Positions 33,534 through 43,465 of a DNA stretch of 64,000 nucleotides are shown here, one piece after another. The stretch is from UBA830 sp038146925 (GTDB taxonomy: Bacteria; Pseudomonadota; Alphaproteobacteria; MPNO01; UBA830), in assembly GCA_038146925.1 (NCBI GenBank), contig JAYQSP010000010.1, positions 62,001 to 126,000 of the forward strand, given 5' to 3'. The notes beneath the pieces are model-generated. The model ran no database searches. It was given only the letters and a program-made list of their open reading frames with translations, and was not told where the DNA came from. How positions within the stretch are numbered: the stretch's first letter is position 1; every line of letters begins with the position of its first letter. The position numbers were made by a program, and so were the translations under genes.

Positions 33534-36500
33534 ATGCATCTTCTCGCGACAACGCCCGGCGTTGTCTCCGACGGGTCGGAAGCGGTCGATCTGGGCCAGA
33601 CGCCCGGCGACGTCGTGGTTCTGTCGGCGGCCGATACCGAGCTTGCCGCCCTCGCGGCCGCTCAGTCCCGCGCCGGTGCGGATGCGCCGACACTGCGTCT
33701 GGCGAACTTCCTGCAGCTGAAACACCCGATGTCGGTCGACGTCTATATCGAGAATGTCATCTCCCACGCGAAACTGGTGGTAGTCCGCCTGCTTGGCGGC
33801 GCCGGCTATTGGCCCTATGGCGTGGAACAGATCGCCGCCGCCTGCCGCCGAAACGGCATAGCCTTCGCCGCCGTGCCCGGCGACGACACGCCCGATCCCG
33901 ATCTGGCGCAACACGGCACGTTGCCGTCCGACGACGTGCACCGCCTGTGGCAGTACCTGGTGCATGGGGGCCCGGCCAACGCCGACAATTTTCTGTCCTG
34001 CGCCGCATCCCTGATCGGTCGCGAGGTCGACTGGGCCGAACCGGCGCCGCTGATGACGGCGGGGCTGTACTGGCCCGGCGCTGACGCGCCCGATCTAAAC
34101 ATCCTGCAGGGCTTCTGGAAAACGGACGCGCCGGTCGCCGCCGTCACGTTCTACCGGGCGCTGATCCAGTCCGGGAATACCGAGCCGGTCGACGCGATGA
34201 TCGCCGCCCTGCAGAAGCGCGGCCTCAATCCGCTGCCGCTCTATATTCAAAGCCTGAAGGACACGGTCTCCGCCGGCATCGTGGCGCAGAGTTTCGCCGA
34301 CACCCCGCCCGACGTGATCCTCAACGCCACCGGCTTCGCGGTCTCGACCCCCGGCGCCGGACGCATCGAAACGCCGTTCGACGCAGCGGGCTGCCCCGTG
34401 CTGCAGACCGTGTTCGCCGCGACGACGGAAGAGGTATGGGCCGACGGCGATACCGGGCTGATCGCCCGCGACATCGCCATGAACGTCGCCCTGCCGGAAG
34501 TCGATGGAAGGGTGCTGACCCGGGCGGTAGCGTTCAAGTCCGAAGCCCGGTTCGACGACGCCACCCAGACCGCCGTGGTCAAACACCTGCCGCGCGCAGA
34601 CCGGATCGGTTTCGCCGCCGATCTCGCCGCGAACTGGGCGGCGCTGACCCGCAAACCCGCGCCTGACCGCCGCATCGCCGTGGTGCTGGCGAACTATCCC
34701 AACCGCGACGGGCGCATCGGCAACGGCGTCGGGCTCGATACGCCGGCCGGGACGATGACCCTGCTCCGGGCCATGCGGGACGCCGGATATCGCGTCGAGG
34801 ACCTGCCGGCGGACGGCAACGCCTTGCTGAACCGTCTGCTCGACGGGCCGACCAATGCCGGGGTCAGGGCGCGGCGGATCGAGGAGACGATTTCCCTCGC
34901 CGATTATCAGATCTTTTTCGCCGGCCTGCCGACATCCGTGCGCGATGCGGTGACGGAGCGCTGGGGCGCACCGGAAGCCGATCCGTTCTATCTGGCCGGC
35001 GAGACCGATTGCGGCGCGCTGGCGATCCCCGCCTTCCGCTGCGGCCATGTCGTCATCGGGCTGCAGCCGGCGCGCGGCTACAACATCGATCCGGAAAAGA
35101 CCTATCACGACCCGGACCTGGTGCCGCCGCACGGCTATCTCGCGTTCTATGCCTGGCTGCGCACGCAATTCCGTGCCGACGCGGTCGTCCACATGGGCAA
35201 GCACGGCAATCTCGAATGGCTGCCCGGCAAGTCGCTGGCGCTGTCGGCGGACTGTTTCCCGGAGGCCGCGCTCGGCCCGCTGCCGCATGTCTATCCGTTC
35301 ATCGTCAACGATCCGGGCGAAGGCACCCAGGCCAAGCGGCGGGCGTCCGCCGTGATCGTCGATCATCTGACGCCGCCGCTGGCGCGGGCCGAAACCTACG
35401 GCCCGCTCGCCGATCTCGAACGGCTGGTCGACGAATACTACGAGGCCGCCGGCGTCGACCCCCGCCGCATCGAGCTGCTGCGCGACCGGATCGTCGATCT
35501 CACACGCTCCTCCGGTCTCGATCTCGATTGCGGCATCGGCGCGGACGAGCCTGCCGACGAAGCGCTGGCCAAACTGGACAATTATCTGTGCGAGCTGAAG
35601 GAAATGCAGATCCGCGACGGGCTGCACATCTTTGGCCAAAGCCCCGAAGGGAGTTTGCGCGATGCGCTGCTGGTGGCGCTGGCGCGGCTGCCGCGTGGCG
35701 ACGGCAAGGGCGGCAATGCGTCGCTGATCCGGGCGCTGGCCGCCGATCTCGGCCTGACGGGCGAAGAGCATGGTTTCGATCCGCTGGACTGTACGCTGGG
35801 CGATCCGTGGACCGGACCCAAACCGGACGCGCTGACCGGTGGCGATCCGTGGCGGACCAATGGCGACACGGTGGAGCGTCTGGAAGCGCTGGCACTCGAT
35901 CTTGTCGGCGGGCGGGTGCCGGATCAAGGCTGGACCGCGACTTGCGCGGTGCTTGGTAACATCACGACGATCATCGGGCCCAACGTCGCGGCCTGCGGCG
36001 ATGCCGAGACCGCCGGCGCCCTGCGCGCGCTCGACGGCAAATTCGTTCAGCCCGGTCCGTCCGGCGCGCCGACGCGGGGGCGGCCGGAAGTGCTGCCCAC
36101 CGGGCGCAATTTCTATTCGGTCGACACCCGCACGGTGCCGACGCCGACGGCCTGGACGCTGGGCTGGAAGTCGGCGACCCTGCTGATCGAACGGCATGCG
36201 CAGGAACACGGCGACTGGCCGCGCCGCATGGCGCTGTCGGCCTGGGGCACGTCGAACATGCGGACCGGCGGCGACGACATCGCGCAGGGCCTCGCGCTGA
36301 TGGGCGTGCAGCCGACATGGGACCGCGGCTCGGGCCGCGTCACCGGGTTCGAGATCATGCCGCTCGACGTGCTCGACCGGCCGCGGGTCGACGTCACGCT
36401 GCGCCTGTCCGGTTTTTTTCGCGATGCGTTTCCGGCCCAGATCGATCTGTTCGACAGCGCCGCCCGCGCGGTCGCCGCGCTGGACGAACCGGCGGATAAA

Positions 36501-37287
36501 AATCCGCTGGCCGCCCGCGTCGCCGAAGACGCCGCCGCGCTGGTGGCGGATGGTATCGATCCTGAAACGGCGAAGCGCCGCGCCGGTCACCGGGTGTTCG
36601 GATCGAAACCGGGCGCCTACGGGGCGGGGCTGCAGGCGCTGATCGACGAACGCGGCTGGGACACCGACGCCGATCTCGCCCGCGCCTATATCGCCTGGGG
36701 CGGCTACGCCTATGGCGACGGCGCCGAGGGCGCGGCCGAACACCGCCTGTTCGAACGACGCCTCGGGGTCGGTGCAGGCGGTGGTTCACAACCAGGACAA
36801 CCGCGAACACGACCTGCTCGATTCCGACGACTACTACCAGTTCGAGGGCGGGCTGACGGCGGCGGTCCGGCATCTGTCCGGCGATCAGCCGGCGGTCTGG
36901 CACAACGACCATTCGCGCCCGGAGACGCCGAAGATCCGCAGCCTGGAAGACGAGATCGCCCGCGTGGTTCGCGCCCGGGTGGTCAACCCGAAATGGATCG
37001 CCGGCGTCATGCGCCACGGCTACAAGGGCGCGTTCGAAATGGCGGCGACGGTCGATTACCTGTTCGCCTTCGCCGCCACCGCGCGCTGCGTGAAGGATCA
37101 CCATTTCGATCTGGTGTTCGATGCCTGGCTCGGCGACGAAAACGTGCGGGATTTTCTGGAACGGAACAACCCGGACGCCCTCCGCGACATGGCCGACCGC
37201 CTGCTCGAAGCCCAGGACCGGGGCCTGTGGCGGCCGCGGTCGAACACGGCCTATCATCATCTGACCGAACTGAAGGGAGCGGCCTGA
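33534..37287 (+). pseudogene. cobN: Cobaltochelatase subunit CobN, interrupted by a +1 frameshift
   Basis: The large subunit of the ATP-dependent cobaltochelatase. About 1,078 residues are read from 33534 (MHLLATTPGVV, HMGKHGNLEWLPGKSLALS, RPRVDVTLRLSGFFRDAFP). The family sequence then resumes one base later: SVQAVVHNQDNREHDLLDSD, RPRSNTAYHHLTELKG, ending at 37287. The break is at the G-run 36765-36768; three Gs would restore LFERRLGSVQAV. Corrected length is about 1,250 residues, normal for CobN. No CobS/CobT chelatase partners are in the window. The single extra base in a homopolymer may be a sequencing artefact. Confidence 0.9.
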
Positions 37288-37910
37288 TGGCAAGGAAACC
37301 CACCACCGAAGAAGAGCTCGCCCGCGCCAACGAAAAATCGAAAAAGCGGAAGCAAGCGCGCGACAGGATGCTGGCCGACAAGACGGTCGAAAAGGGCCTG
37401 CTGATCGTCCATACCGGCAAGGGCAAGGGCAAGTCGACGGCGGCCTTCGGTCTTGCGGCGCGCGCCGTCGGCAACGGCATGAAGGTCGGCGTCGTCCAGT
37501 ACGTGAAGGGCAAGTGGGAAACCGGCGAACGCGCCGTGCTCGAACACTTTCCCGACCAGGTGACCATCCGGACCATGGGCGAGGGCTTCACCTGGGAAAC
37601 CCAGGACAAGGCGCGCGACATCGCGGCCGCCGAGGCGGCATGGGCGGCGTCGAAGGAAATGATCGCCGATCCCGCTTACGACATCGTCATCCTCGACGAA
37701 CTCAACATCGTTCTCCGCTACGACTATCTCGATCTTGCCGAGGTACTGGACACCTTCGCCAACCGGCGCGACATGCTTCATGTCGTCGTCACCGGCCGCA
37801 ACGCCAAGCCGGAACTGATCGACGCCGCTGACCTCGTCACCGAGATGACCCAGATAAAACACCCCTTCCGCGAACAGAACGTGCGCGCGCAGAAGGGGAT
37901 CGAGTTTTAG
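37287..37910 (+). CDS. cobO: Cob(I)yrinic acid a,c-diamide adenosyltransferase
   Basis: A 207-residue CobA/CobO/BtuR-type corrinoid adenosyltransferase that adds the upper 5'-deoxyadenosyl ligand. The P-loop is IVHTGKGKGKSTAAFGLAAR, with QYVKGKWETGER, FTWETQDKARD, YDIVILDELNIVLRYDYL and VTGRNAKPELIDAADLVTEM. ATG 37287 overlaps the corrected cobN stop (TGATG), confirming both the cobN end and this start. The frameshift in cobN makes the two genes appear fused in one reading frame, which is not their real arrangement. Confidence 0.95.
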   Translation: MARKPTTEEELARANEKSKKRKQARDRMLADKTVEKGLLIVHTGKGKGKSTAAFGLAARAVGNGMKVGVVQYVKGKWETGERAVLEHFPDQVTIRTMGEGFTWETQDKARDIAAAEAAWAASKEMIADPAYDIVILDELNIVLRYDYLDLAEVLDTFANRRDMLHVVVTGRNAKPELIDAADLVTEMTQIKHPFREQNVRAQKGIEF

Positions 37911-37932
37911 GGTGGCGGGGTTGGGCTTATAT

Positions 37933-38037
37933 CCCCCTCTCCCTAGCCCTCTCCCCTATGGGGCGAGGGGACTGGATGTGCGGAAGGGCAAAATTCGAAT
38001 CCCCTCCCCCTCGGGGGGAGGGTTAGGGAGAGGGGGG
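37933..38037. repeat. Dispersed GC-rich inverted repeat (copy 1)
   Basis: Two arms, CCCCCTCTCCCTAGCCCTCT at the left and GGGAGGGTTAGGGAGAGGGG at the right, form an imperfect inverted repeat of about 25 bases per arm. It fills the space between cobO and cobQ. Related elements occur at 46759-46784, 54745-54854 and 59816-59873. Confidence 0.75.
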
Positions 38038-38059
38038 TACACGCCTCCTTCGCCAACCC

Positions 38060-39510
38060 ATGACACTCCCCGCGCTCATGCTCCAGGGCACCGGCTCCGA
38101 CGTCGGCAAGTCGGTGCTGGCGGCGGGGCTGTGCCGGGCGCTGGTGCGGCGGGGACTGTCCGTGCGGCCGTTCAAGCCGCAGAACATGTCGAACAACGCC
38201 GCCGTTACCGCCGACGGCGGCGAGATCGGACGCGCGCAGGCGCTGCAGGCGCGAGCCTGCGGCGTGGCGCTGCACACCGACATGAACCCGGTGCTGCTGA
38301 AACCGCAGACGGAGACCGGCGCGCAGGTGGTGGTGCAGGGGCGCGTGATCGGCAATGCGAAGGCGCGCGACTATCAGGCCATGAAGCCCGATTTAATGGG
38401 CACCGTGCTGGAGAGTTTCGCGCGGCTGCGGGACGTTGCCGACATCGTCGTCGTCGAGGGCGCCGGCAGCGCGGCGGAGGTCAATCTCCGCGCCGCCGAC
38501 ATCGCCAATATGGGGTTTGCCCAGGCGGCGAACGTGCCGGTCGTGCTGATCGGCGATATCGACCGCGGCGGCGTGATCGCCCAGCTGGTCGGTACCTGGA
38601 ACCTGCTGTCGGACCGCGAACGCGATCTCACGCGCGGCTTCATCGTCAACAAGTTTCGCGGCGACCCGTCGCTGTTTCACGACGGCCGCGCCATCATTCG
38701 CGAACAAACCGGCATGGCCGATTACGGCGTCGTTCCGTGGTTCGATGGTGCCGCAGCGCTGCCGCGCGAGGACGCGTTCGACATCGGCGCGGAAGATGCG
38801 GCCGCCGGCGCGATCAAAATCGCCGTGCCGGTGTTTTCCCGCATCGCCAATTTCGACGATCTCGATCCGCTGCGTGCCGAACCGGACGTGTCGGTTGTCA
38901 TGGTGCGGGCGGGCGAGGCACTGCCGGGCGATGCCGATCTGATCCTGCTGCCGGGATCGAAGGCGACGCTGGCCGATCTCGCTTTTGTCCGCGATCAGGG
39001 CTGGGACATCGACATCGCCGCCCATGTCCGGCGCGGCGGCGCGGTGCTGGGGATCTGCGGCGGCTACCAGATGCTGGGGCGCATCGTGTCCGACCCGGAT
39101 GGCATCGAGGGGCCGCCCGGCGAATCTTTCGGGCTCGGCCTGCTGGATATCGACACCGTGCTGACGACGGACAAGAAACTGGTGGAGGTCTCGGGCAACG
39201 AGACCCAGACCGGCGCGGCCGTCTCGGGGTACGAGATGCATGTCGGAGAGTCCCATGGGCCGGAACCGGCCGACCGATGCTCGATCTGTCCGGCGCGGCG
39301 GACGGCGCGGTCTCGGCGGATGGCCGGATCGCCGGGTGCTATGTGCATGGCCTTTTCGCGTCGGATTCGTTTCGGACCGCGTTTCTGCAGCGCATCCGTC
39401 CCGGCGCGCGCGCCGCGCTGAACTATGAAGCGGGCGTGGACGGCGCGCTGGATGCGCTGGCCGATCATCTCGAAAGTCATCTCGATATCGACGGGATGAT
39501 CGATGGCTAG
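38060..39510 (+). pseudogene. cobQ: Cobyric acid synthase, interrupted by a frameshift near the C-terminus
   Basis: A glutamine-dependent amidase that amidates four corrin side chains. The first frame carries LMLQGTGSDVGKSVLAAGL, FKPQNMSNNAAVTADGGEIG, VVVEGAGSAAEVNLR, the glutaminase nucleophile in VLGICGGYQMLG and SGYEMHVGESHGPEP. After about residue 403 the frame is lost. The expected ending (RPMLDLSGAADGAVSADGR, CYVHGLFASDSFR) is found one frame over from about 39272 to the stop at 39510. One missing base, most simply a C at 39270-39271, explains it. The glutaminase His of YVHGLF lies after the break, so the uncorrected product would be inactive. Confidence 0.9.
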
Positions 39511-39514
39511 GGTG

Positions 39515-40510
39515 TCAGATCAATACCATGGCGAGCAGCAGCAGCGCCGCCAGACCGGCGCCGGCTTTGCGGTACAGGCTCAGCGCGCGGTGGATGTCGG
39601 CGGCGCTGGCATCGGTGCGCGCGCCGTCGTTCATCCAGGCGTCGTCGACGATGAGGTCGCGGTACCGCCGCGGCCCGGCCAGCGCGATGCCGAGCGCGCC
39701 GGCCATGGCGGCTTCCGGCCAGCCGGCGTTTATCGACCGGTGTTTCTCCGCATCCCGCACGGCGGCGGCCCAGGCCTCGCCGCCCCTGGTGCCGGTGCCG
39801 ATGGCGGCGACGATCACGATCAGGATGCCGGCGATACGGGCAGGTACGGCGTTCAGCGCGTCGTCCAGCCGCGCCGCGAACTTGCCGAAATGCTCGTACG
39901 TGCTGTCGCGATGGCCGATCATGCTGTCCAGCGTGTTGACGGCCTTGTAGGCGAACAGGCCGGGCAGGCCGAGCAGCGCGAACCAGATCACCGGCGCGAC
40001 CACCCCGTCGGAAAAATTCTCCGCCGCGGATTCGATCGCCGCGCGGGCGACGCCGGGTTCGTCCAGGCTGTCGGGATCGCGGCCGACGATATGGCCGACC
40101 GCCTCCCGCCCGCCCGCGAGCGAGCTTTCCAGCCCGTCGGCCACCGCGCGGACATGGTTGAACAGGCTGCGATAGGCGATCAGCACGCTGGCGATAATGG
40201 CGCCCGCGATCCAGCCGTACTCGATCTGCGCGCACAGCCACTGGATCGCGTAGCCCGCGAAGCCCGCCAGCGTCACCAGAACGACGGTCGTCAGCAGACC
40301 GCGCCAGAACCGCGTGCGGTCGGAGCGTTGCGGGCGGTTGAGCTTGCGGTCGCAGAACCCGATCAGGCCGCCGAACATTGCCACCGGGTGGGGAATCCGT
40401 TGCCACAGCCGCGGCGGATCGCCGAGCGCGACATCGATCGCCAGCGCCAGCATCACCACCAGCAGGGGGTGCACCGCTGCGGCGTCGGCGCTATACCACT
40501 GAAACATCAT
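39515..40510 (-). CDS. cobD: Adenosylcobinamide-phosphate synthase (CbiB/CobD)
   Basis: A 331-residue membrane enzyme that attaches aminopropanol (phosphate) to adenosylcobyric acid. Conserved parts are LALAIDVALGDPPRLWQRIPHPVAMFGG, VGHIVGRDPDSLDEPGVARAAIESAAENFSDGVVAP and FAYKAVNTLDSMIGHRDSTYEHFG. About five membrane segments are present. It is convergent with cobQ, with four bases between stops. The symbol follows Pseudomonas denitrificans naming (Salmonella CbiB). Confidence 0.94.
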   Translation of the reverse strand: MMFQWYSADAAAVHPLLVVMLALAIDVALGDPPRLWQRIPHPVAMFGGLIGFCDRKLNRPQRSDRTRFWRGLLTTVVLVTLAGFAGYAIQWLCAQIEYGWIAGAIIASVLIAYRSLFNHVRAVADGLESSLAGGREAVGHIVGRDPDSLDEPGVARAAIESAAENFSDGVVAPVIWFALLGLPGLFAYKAVNTLDSMIGHRDSTYEHFGKFAARLDDALNAVPARIAGILIVIVAAIGTGTRGGEAWAAAVRDAEKHRSINAGWPEAAMAGALGIALAGPRRYRDLIVDDAWMNDGARTDASAADIHRALSLYRKAGAGLAALLLLAMVLI

Positions 40511-40569
40511 CCGGGGACAATCGCGCCTGCCCGGCGCGAAATCAATTGCCCCCGGAAAGGGAGAGACAA

Positions 40570-41469
40570 TTGACCACAGGAATCATGGTTTGCGGCCACG
40601 GCAGCCGCGACGAAGGCGCAGTCGCGGAGTTCGAAAAACTGGCCATCGCGATCCGCGAACGGGCCGACGGTATTCCGGTTGAATACGGTTTTCTCGAATT
40701 CGCGACGCCGGTCATCAGGGACGGTCTCGGCAAGCTGGTCGACCAGGGGGTGACCGACGTACTGGCCGTGCCGGGCATGCTGTTCGCTGCGGGCCACGCC
40801 AAGAACGACATCCCGTCGGTGCTCAATACATGGGCCGCGGGAAATGACGGCATCGATATCCGCTACGGCCGCGAACTGGCGATCGACCTGAAGATGCTGC
40901 GCGCCGCCGCCGACCGGATCCAGGAAGCGCTCGACGCCGCGGGCGGCGACGTGCCGGTCGAGGAAACGCTGCTGGTCGTCGTCGGGCGCGGCGCATCGGA
41001 TCCCGACGCCAATTCCAACGTCGCCAAGGTGATGCGCATGCTGTGGGAAGGATTCGGCTTCGGCTGGGGCGAAACCGCCTATTCCGGCGTCACCTTCCCG
41101 CTGGTCGAGCCGGGGCTGGAACACGCCGCCAAGCTGGGCTACCGGCGGATCGTGGTCTTTCCCTATTTCCTGTTTACCGGCGTGCTGGTCCGGCGCATCT
41201 ACGACTACACCGACGTTGTCGCAGCGCGGCACCCGGAGATCGAATTCATCAAGGCGCCCTATCTGAACGACCATCCGATGGTGATCGAGACCTTCATGGA
41301 ACGGATCGACGAGATCCGCCGCGGCGAAAACAACATGAACTGCCAGCTCTGCAAATACCGCGAACAGGTGCTGGGCTTCGAGGCCGAGGTCGGGCTGGCG
41401 CAGGAAAGCCATCATCATCACGTCGAAGGCATCGGCACCGGCGAGGCCCACTCTCACGACCGACCATGA
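40570..41469 (+). CDS. cbiX: Sirohydrochlorin cobaltochelatase, long CbiX with Fe-S motif
   Basis: A 299-residue two-domain CbiX that inserts cobalt into sirohydrochlorin (cobalt-early route). Catalytic His residues lie in MVCGHGSRDE (His10) and FAAGHAKND (His76); the second domain has VVGRGASDPDANSN and VVFPYFLFTG. Near the C-terminus MNCQLC (256-261) matches the MxCxxC motif linked to an Fe-S centre in the Bacillus megaterium enzyme, followed by ESHHHHVEG. TTG 40570 follows AAAGGGAGAG and starts right before the conserved GHGSRD region. The frame stops at 41467-41469, but a His/Asp-rich continuation lies in another frame (next entry). Confidence 0.92.
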   Translation: MTTGIMVCGHGSRDEGAVAEFEKLAIAIRERADGIPVEYGFLEFATPVIRDGLGKLVDQGVTDVLAVPGMLFAAGHAKNDIPSVLNTWAAGNDGIDIRYGRELAIDLKMLRAAADRIQEALDAAGGDVPVEETLLVVVGRGASDPDANSNVAKVMRMLWEGFGFGWGETAYSGVTFPLVEPGLEHAAKLGYRRIVVFPYFLFTGVLVRRIYDYTDVVAARHPEIEFIKAPYLNDHPMVIETFMERIDEIRRGENNMNCQLCKYREQVLGFEAEVGLAQESHHHHVEGIGTGEAHSHDRP

Positions 41470-41611
41470 CCACGATCGATCACGATCATGACCACATCAC
41501 CACGACCACGGACATTCCCACGACCATGGCGACGGGCACGACCACCACCATCATCCGTACCCCCACGCGGATCATCCGCTGGGGCCGAAGACCATGAAGG
41601 AAACCGGCTGA
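41462..41611 (+). other. Out-of-frame His/Asp-rich tail of cbiX
   Basis: Frame 2 from 41462 reads DHDHD, and after an internal frame slip (DHDHDH in frame 3) again HHHDHGHSHDHGDGHDHHHH-PYPHADHPLGPK, stopping at 41609-41611, five bases before cobH. This is the expected His-rich metal-binding tail of a long CbiX. The surplus C at 41461 and one or two further indels place it out of frame. It could be true decay of a dispensable tail or error in a repetitive tract. Confidence 0.65.
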
Positions 41612-41616
41612 CACCG

Positions 41617-42246
41617 ATGGACTGGCTCCGCGATCCCGATGAAATCTACCGCCGGTCGTTCGCGATCGTGCGCGACGAAGCCGATCTGTCGGCGGTGCCG
41701 GACGACATGGCCGATGTCGCGATCCGGCTGGTCCATGCCTGCGGCATGCCGGAGATCGTGCCCGACCTGCGCTGGTCCGATGGTGTGGCGCAGGCGGCGT
41801 CCGCTGCACTGGCGTCCGGCGCACCGGTGATCTGCGACGCCCAGATGGTGGCCGACGGCGTCATCGCCGCGCGTCTGCCCGCCGACAACCAGATTCTCAG
41901 CATGATCCGCCTGCCCAACCTGGCTGCGATGGCGAAGGAACAGGGAACGACGCGCTCGGCCGCGCAGGTCGAATTGTGGAAACCGTTTCTGCCGGGCAGC
42001 GTGGTCGCCATCGGCAACGCGCCGACGGCCTTGTTCCGCCTGCTGGAAATCATCGCCGAGGACCCGTCGCGCAAACCGGCGGCGATTCTGGGGTTCCCGG
42101 TCGGCTTCGTCGGCGCCGCGGAATCCAAGGACGCGCTGCACGAAACGGATCACGGCGTGCCCTATGTCACGCTGCTTGGGCGGCGCGGCGGCAGCGCCAT
42201 GGCGTCGGCGGCGGTCAACGCGCTGGCCGGAAAGTACGAAACATGA
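41617..42246 (+). CDS. cobH: Precorrin-8X methylmutase (CobH/CbiC)
   Basis: A 209-residue enzyme that moves the C11 methyl to C12 to form hydrogenobyrinic (or cobyrinic) acid. Motifs are the catalytic His region AIRLVHACGMPEI, ICDAQMVADGV, the segment VELWKPFLPGSVVAIGNAPTALF and GFPVGFVGAAESKDAL. ATG 41617 has GAAGGAAACC upstream inside the cbiX tail. A longer frame to 41488 is just the His-tail DNA in another phase. It begins a tight run cobH-cobL-cobI-cbiG/cobJ-cobM. Confidence 0.95.
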   Translation: MDWLRDPDEIYRRSFAIVRDEADLSAVPDDMADVAIRLVHACGMPEIVPDLRWSDGVAQAASAALASGAPVICDAQMVADGVIAARLPADNQILSMIRLPNLAAMAKEQGTTRSAAQVELWKPFLPGSVVAIGNAPTALFRLLEIIAEDPSRKPAAILGFPVGFVGAAESKDALHETDHGVPYVTLLGRRGGSAMASAAVNALAGKYET

Positions 42247-42256
42247 AAGACGCGTC

Positions 42257-43465
42257 ATGACGGATCGCTGGCTCGGCGTCGTCGGCATAGGCGAGGACGG
42301 AATCGGCGGGCTGACCCCGCGCGGGCGCATGCTGATCGACGGCGCGGAGACGCTGATCGGCGGCGACCGGCATCTCGCCATGCTGCCCGATGACGGGCGC
42401 GAAAGGCTGACCTGGCCGCGCCCGCTGACCGATCTGATGCCGCAGATCGCCGACCGGCGGGGCCGGCCGGTCTGCGTGCTGGCGACCGGCGATCCGATGT
42501 TTTTCGGGATCGGCGTCACCCTGGCGAAGCACTTTGCCGCCGACGAGATGGAGATCGTGCCGTCGCTGTCGGCGTTCTCCCTGGCCGCCGCGCGCCTCGG
42601 CTGGGCGCTGGCCGATGTCGAACAGCTGACCCTCCACGGCCGCCCGGTCAGTTTGGTGGTGCCGTTCGTGCAGCCCGGCGCCCGGCTGCTGATTTTGGCC
42701 GACGGCCCGGACACCCCGGCGCAGGTCGCCGGCATCCTGGCCGGGCGCGGCTACGGCGACAGCCGGATAACCGTACTGGAACACATGGGCGGCGCGCGCG
42801 AACGCAGGGTGACCGGCTATGCCGGCGACTGGCAGCATGGCGATATCGCTGCGTTTCACACGCTGGCGGTCGACTGCGTGGCCGGCGCGGATGCGGTCAC
42901 CCTACCGCGCATTCCCGGCCTGCCCGACGACGCGTTCACCAGCGACGGCAACATGACCAAGCGCGAAATCCGCGCCGCGACGCTGGCGGCCCTGGCGCCG
43001 CTGCCGGGCCAGCATTTGTGGGATATCGGCGCCGGGTGCGGTTCGGTCGCCATCGAATGGATGCGGGCGCACCCGTCCTGCCGGGCGACGGCGGTCGAAA
43101 GCCGGGCCGACCGGATCGGGCTGATCGCCCGCAACGCCATTGCGCTCGGCGTACCGCGGCTCGGCATGATCGAGGGCGAGGCCACCGACGTGCTGACGCA
43201 GCTCGATGCGCCCGATGCCGTCTTCATCGGCGGCGGGTCTTCGACCCCGGGCCTGCTCGATCTCTGCTGGGACGCTTTGTCGCCCGGCGGACGGCTGGTC
43301 GCCAATGCCGTCACGCTGGAAGGCGAAGGCGCGCTGGCGGTGTTCCGCGCCGGTCATGGCGGCGATCTGGCGCGCATCTCGATTTCGCGGGCCGAGCCGG
43401 TCGGACCCTTCACGGGCTGGAAACCGTCGATGACCGTCACCCAGTTCGTCGCGGTGAAAACCTGA
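42257..43465 (+). CDS. cobL: Precorrin-6Y C5,15-methyltransferase (decarboxylating)
   Basis: A 402-residue CbiE-CbiT fusion that methylates C5 and C15 and decarboxylates the C12 acetate. The N-terminal tetrapyrrole methylase has WLGVVGIGEDGIGGLTPRGR and VLATGDPMFFGIG. The C-terminal CbiT-type domain has MTKREIRAATLAAL, LWDIGAGCGSVAIEWMRAHP and VFIGGGSSTPGLL. ATG 42257 follows cobH by ten bases. It overlaps the cobI start (TGATG at 43463-43467). Confidence 0.94.
   Translation: MTDRWLGVVGIGEDGIGGLTPRGRMLIDGAETLIGGDRHLAMLPDDGRERLTWPRPLTDLMPQIADRRGRPVCVLATGDPMFFGIGVTLAKHFAADEMEIVPSLSAFSLAAARLGWALADVEQLTLHGRPVSLVVPFVQPGARLLILADGPDTPAQVAGILAGRGYGDSRITVLEHMGGARERRVTGYAGDWQHGDIAAFHTLAVDCVAGADAVTLPRIPGLPDDAFTSDGNMTKREIRAATLAALAPLPGQHLWDIGAGCGSVAIEWMRAHPSCRATAVESRADRIGLIARNAIALGVPRLGMIEGEATDVLTQLDAPDAVFIGGGSSTPGLLDLCWDALSPGGRLVANAVTLEGEGALAVFRAGHGGDLARISISRAEPVGPFTGWKPSMTVTQFVAVKT

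Noticed and set aside
36760..36775. Programmed ribosomal frameshift in cobN
   Set aside because: The needed shift is +1 at a plain G-run with no slippery heptamer and no following hairpin that I can see. Similar one-base lesions elsewhere in the window make error or mutation simpler.
33534..37910. One 1,458-codon ORF read as a natural CobN-CobO fusion
   Set aside because: The last part of CobN is found in another frame (36769-37287), and CobO starts normally at ATG 37287. The fusion arises only because the frameshift enters the cobO frame.
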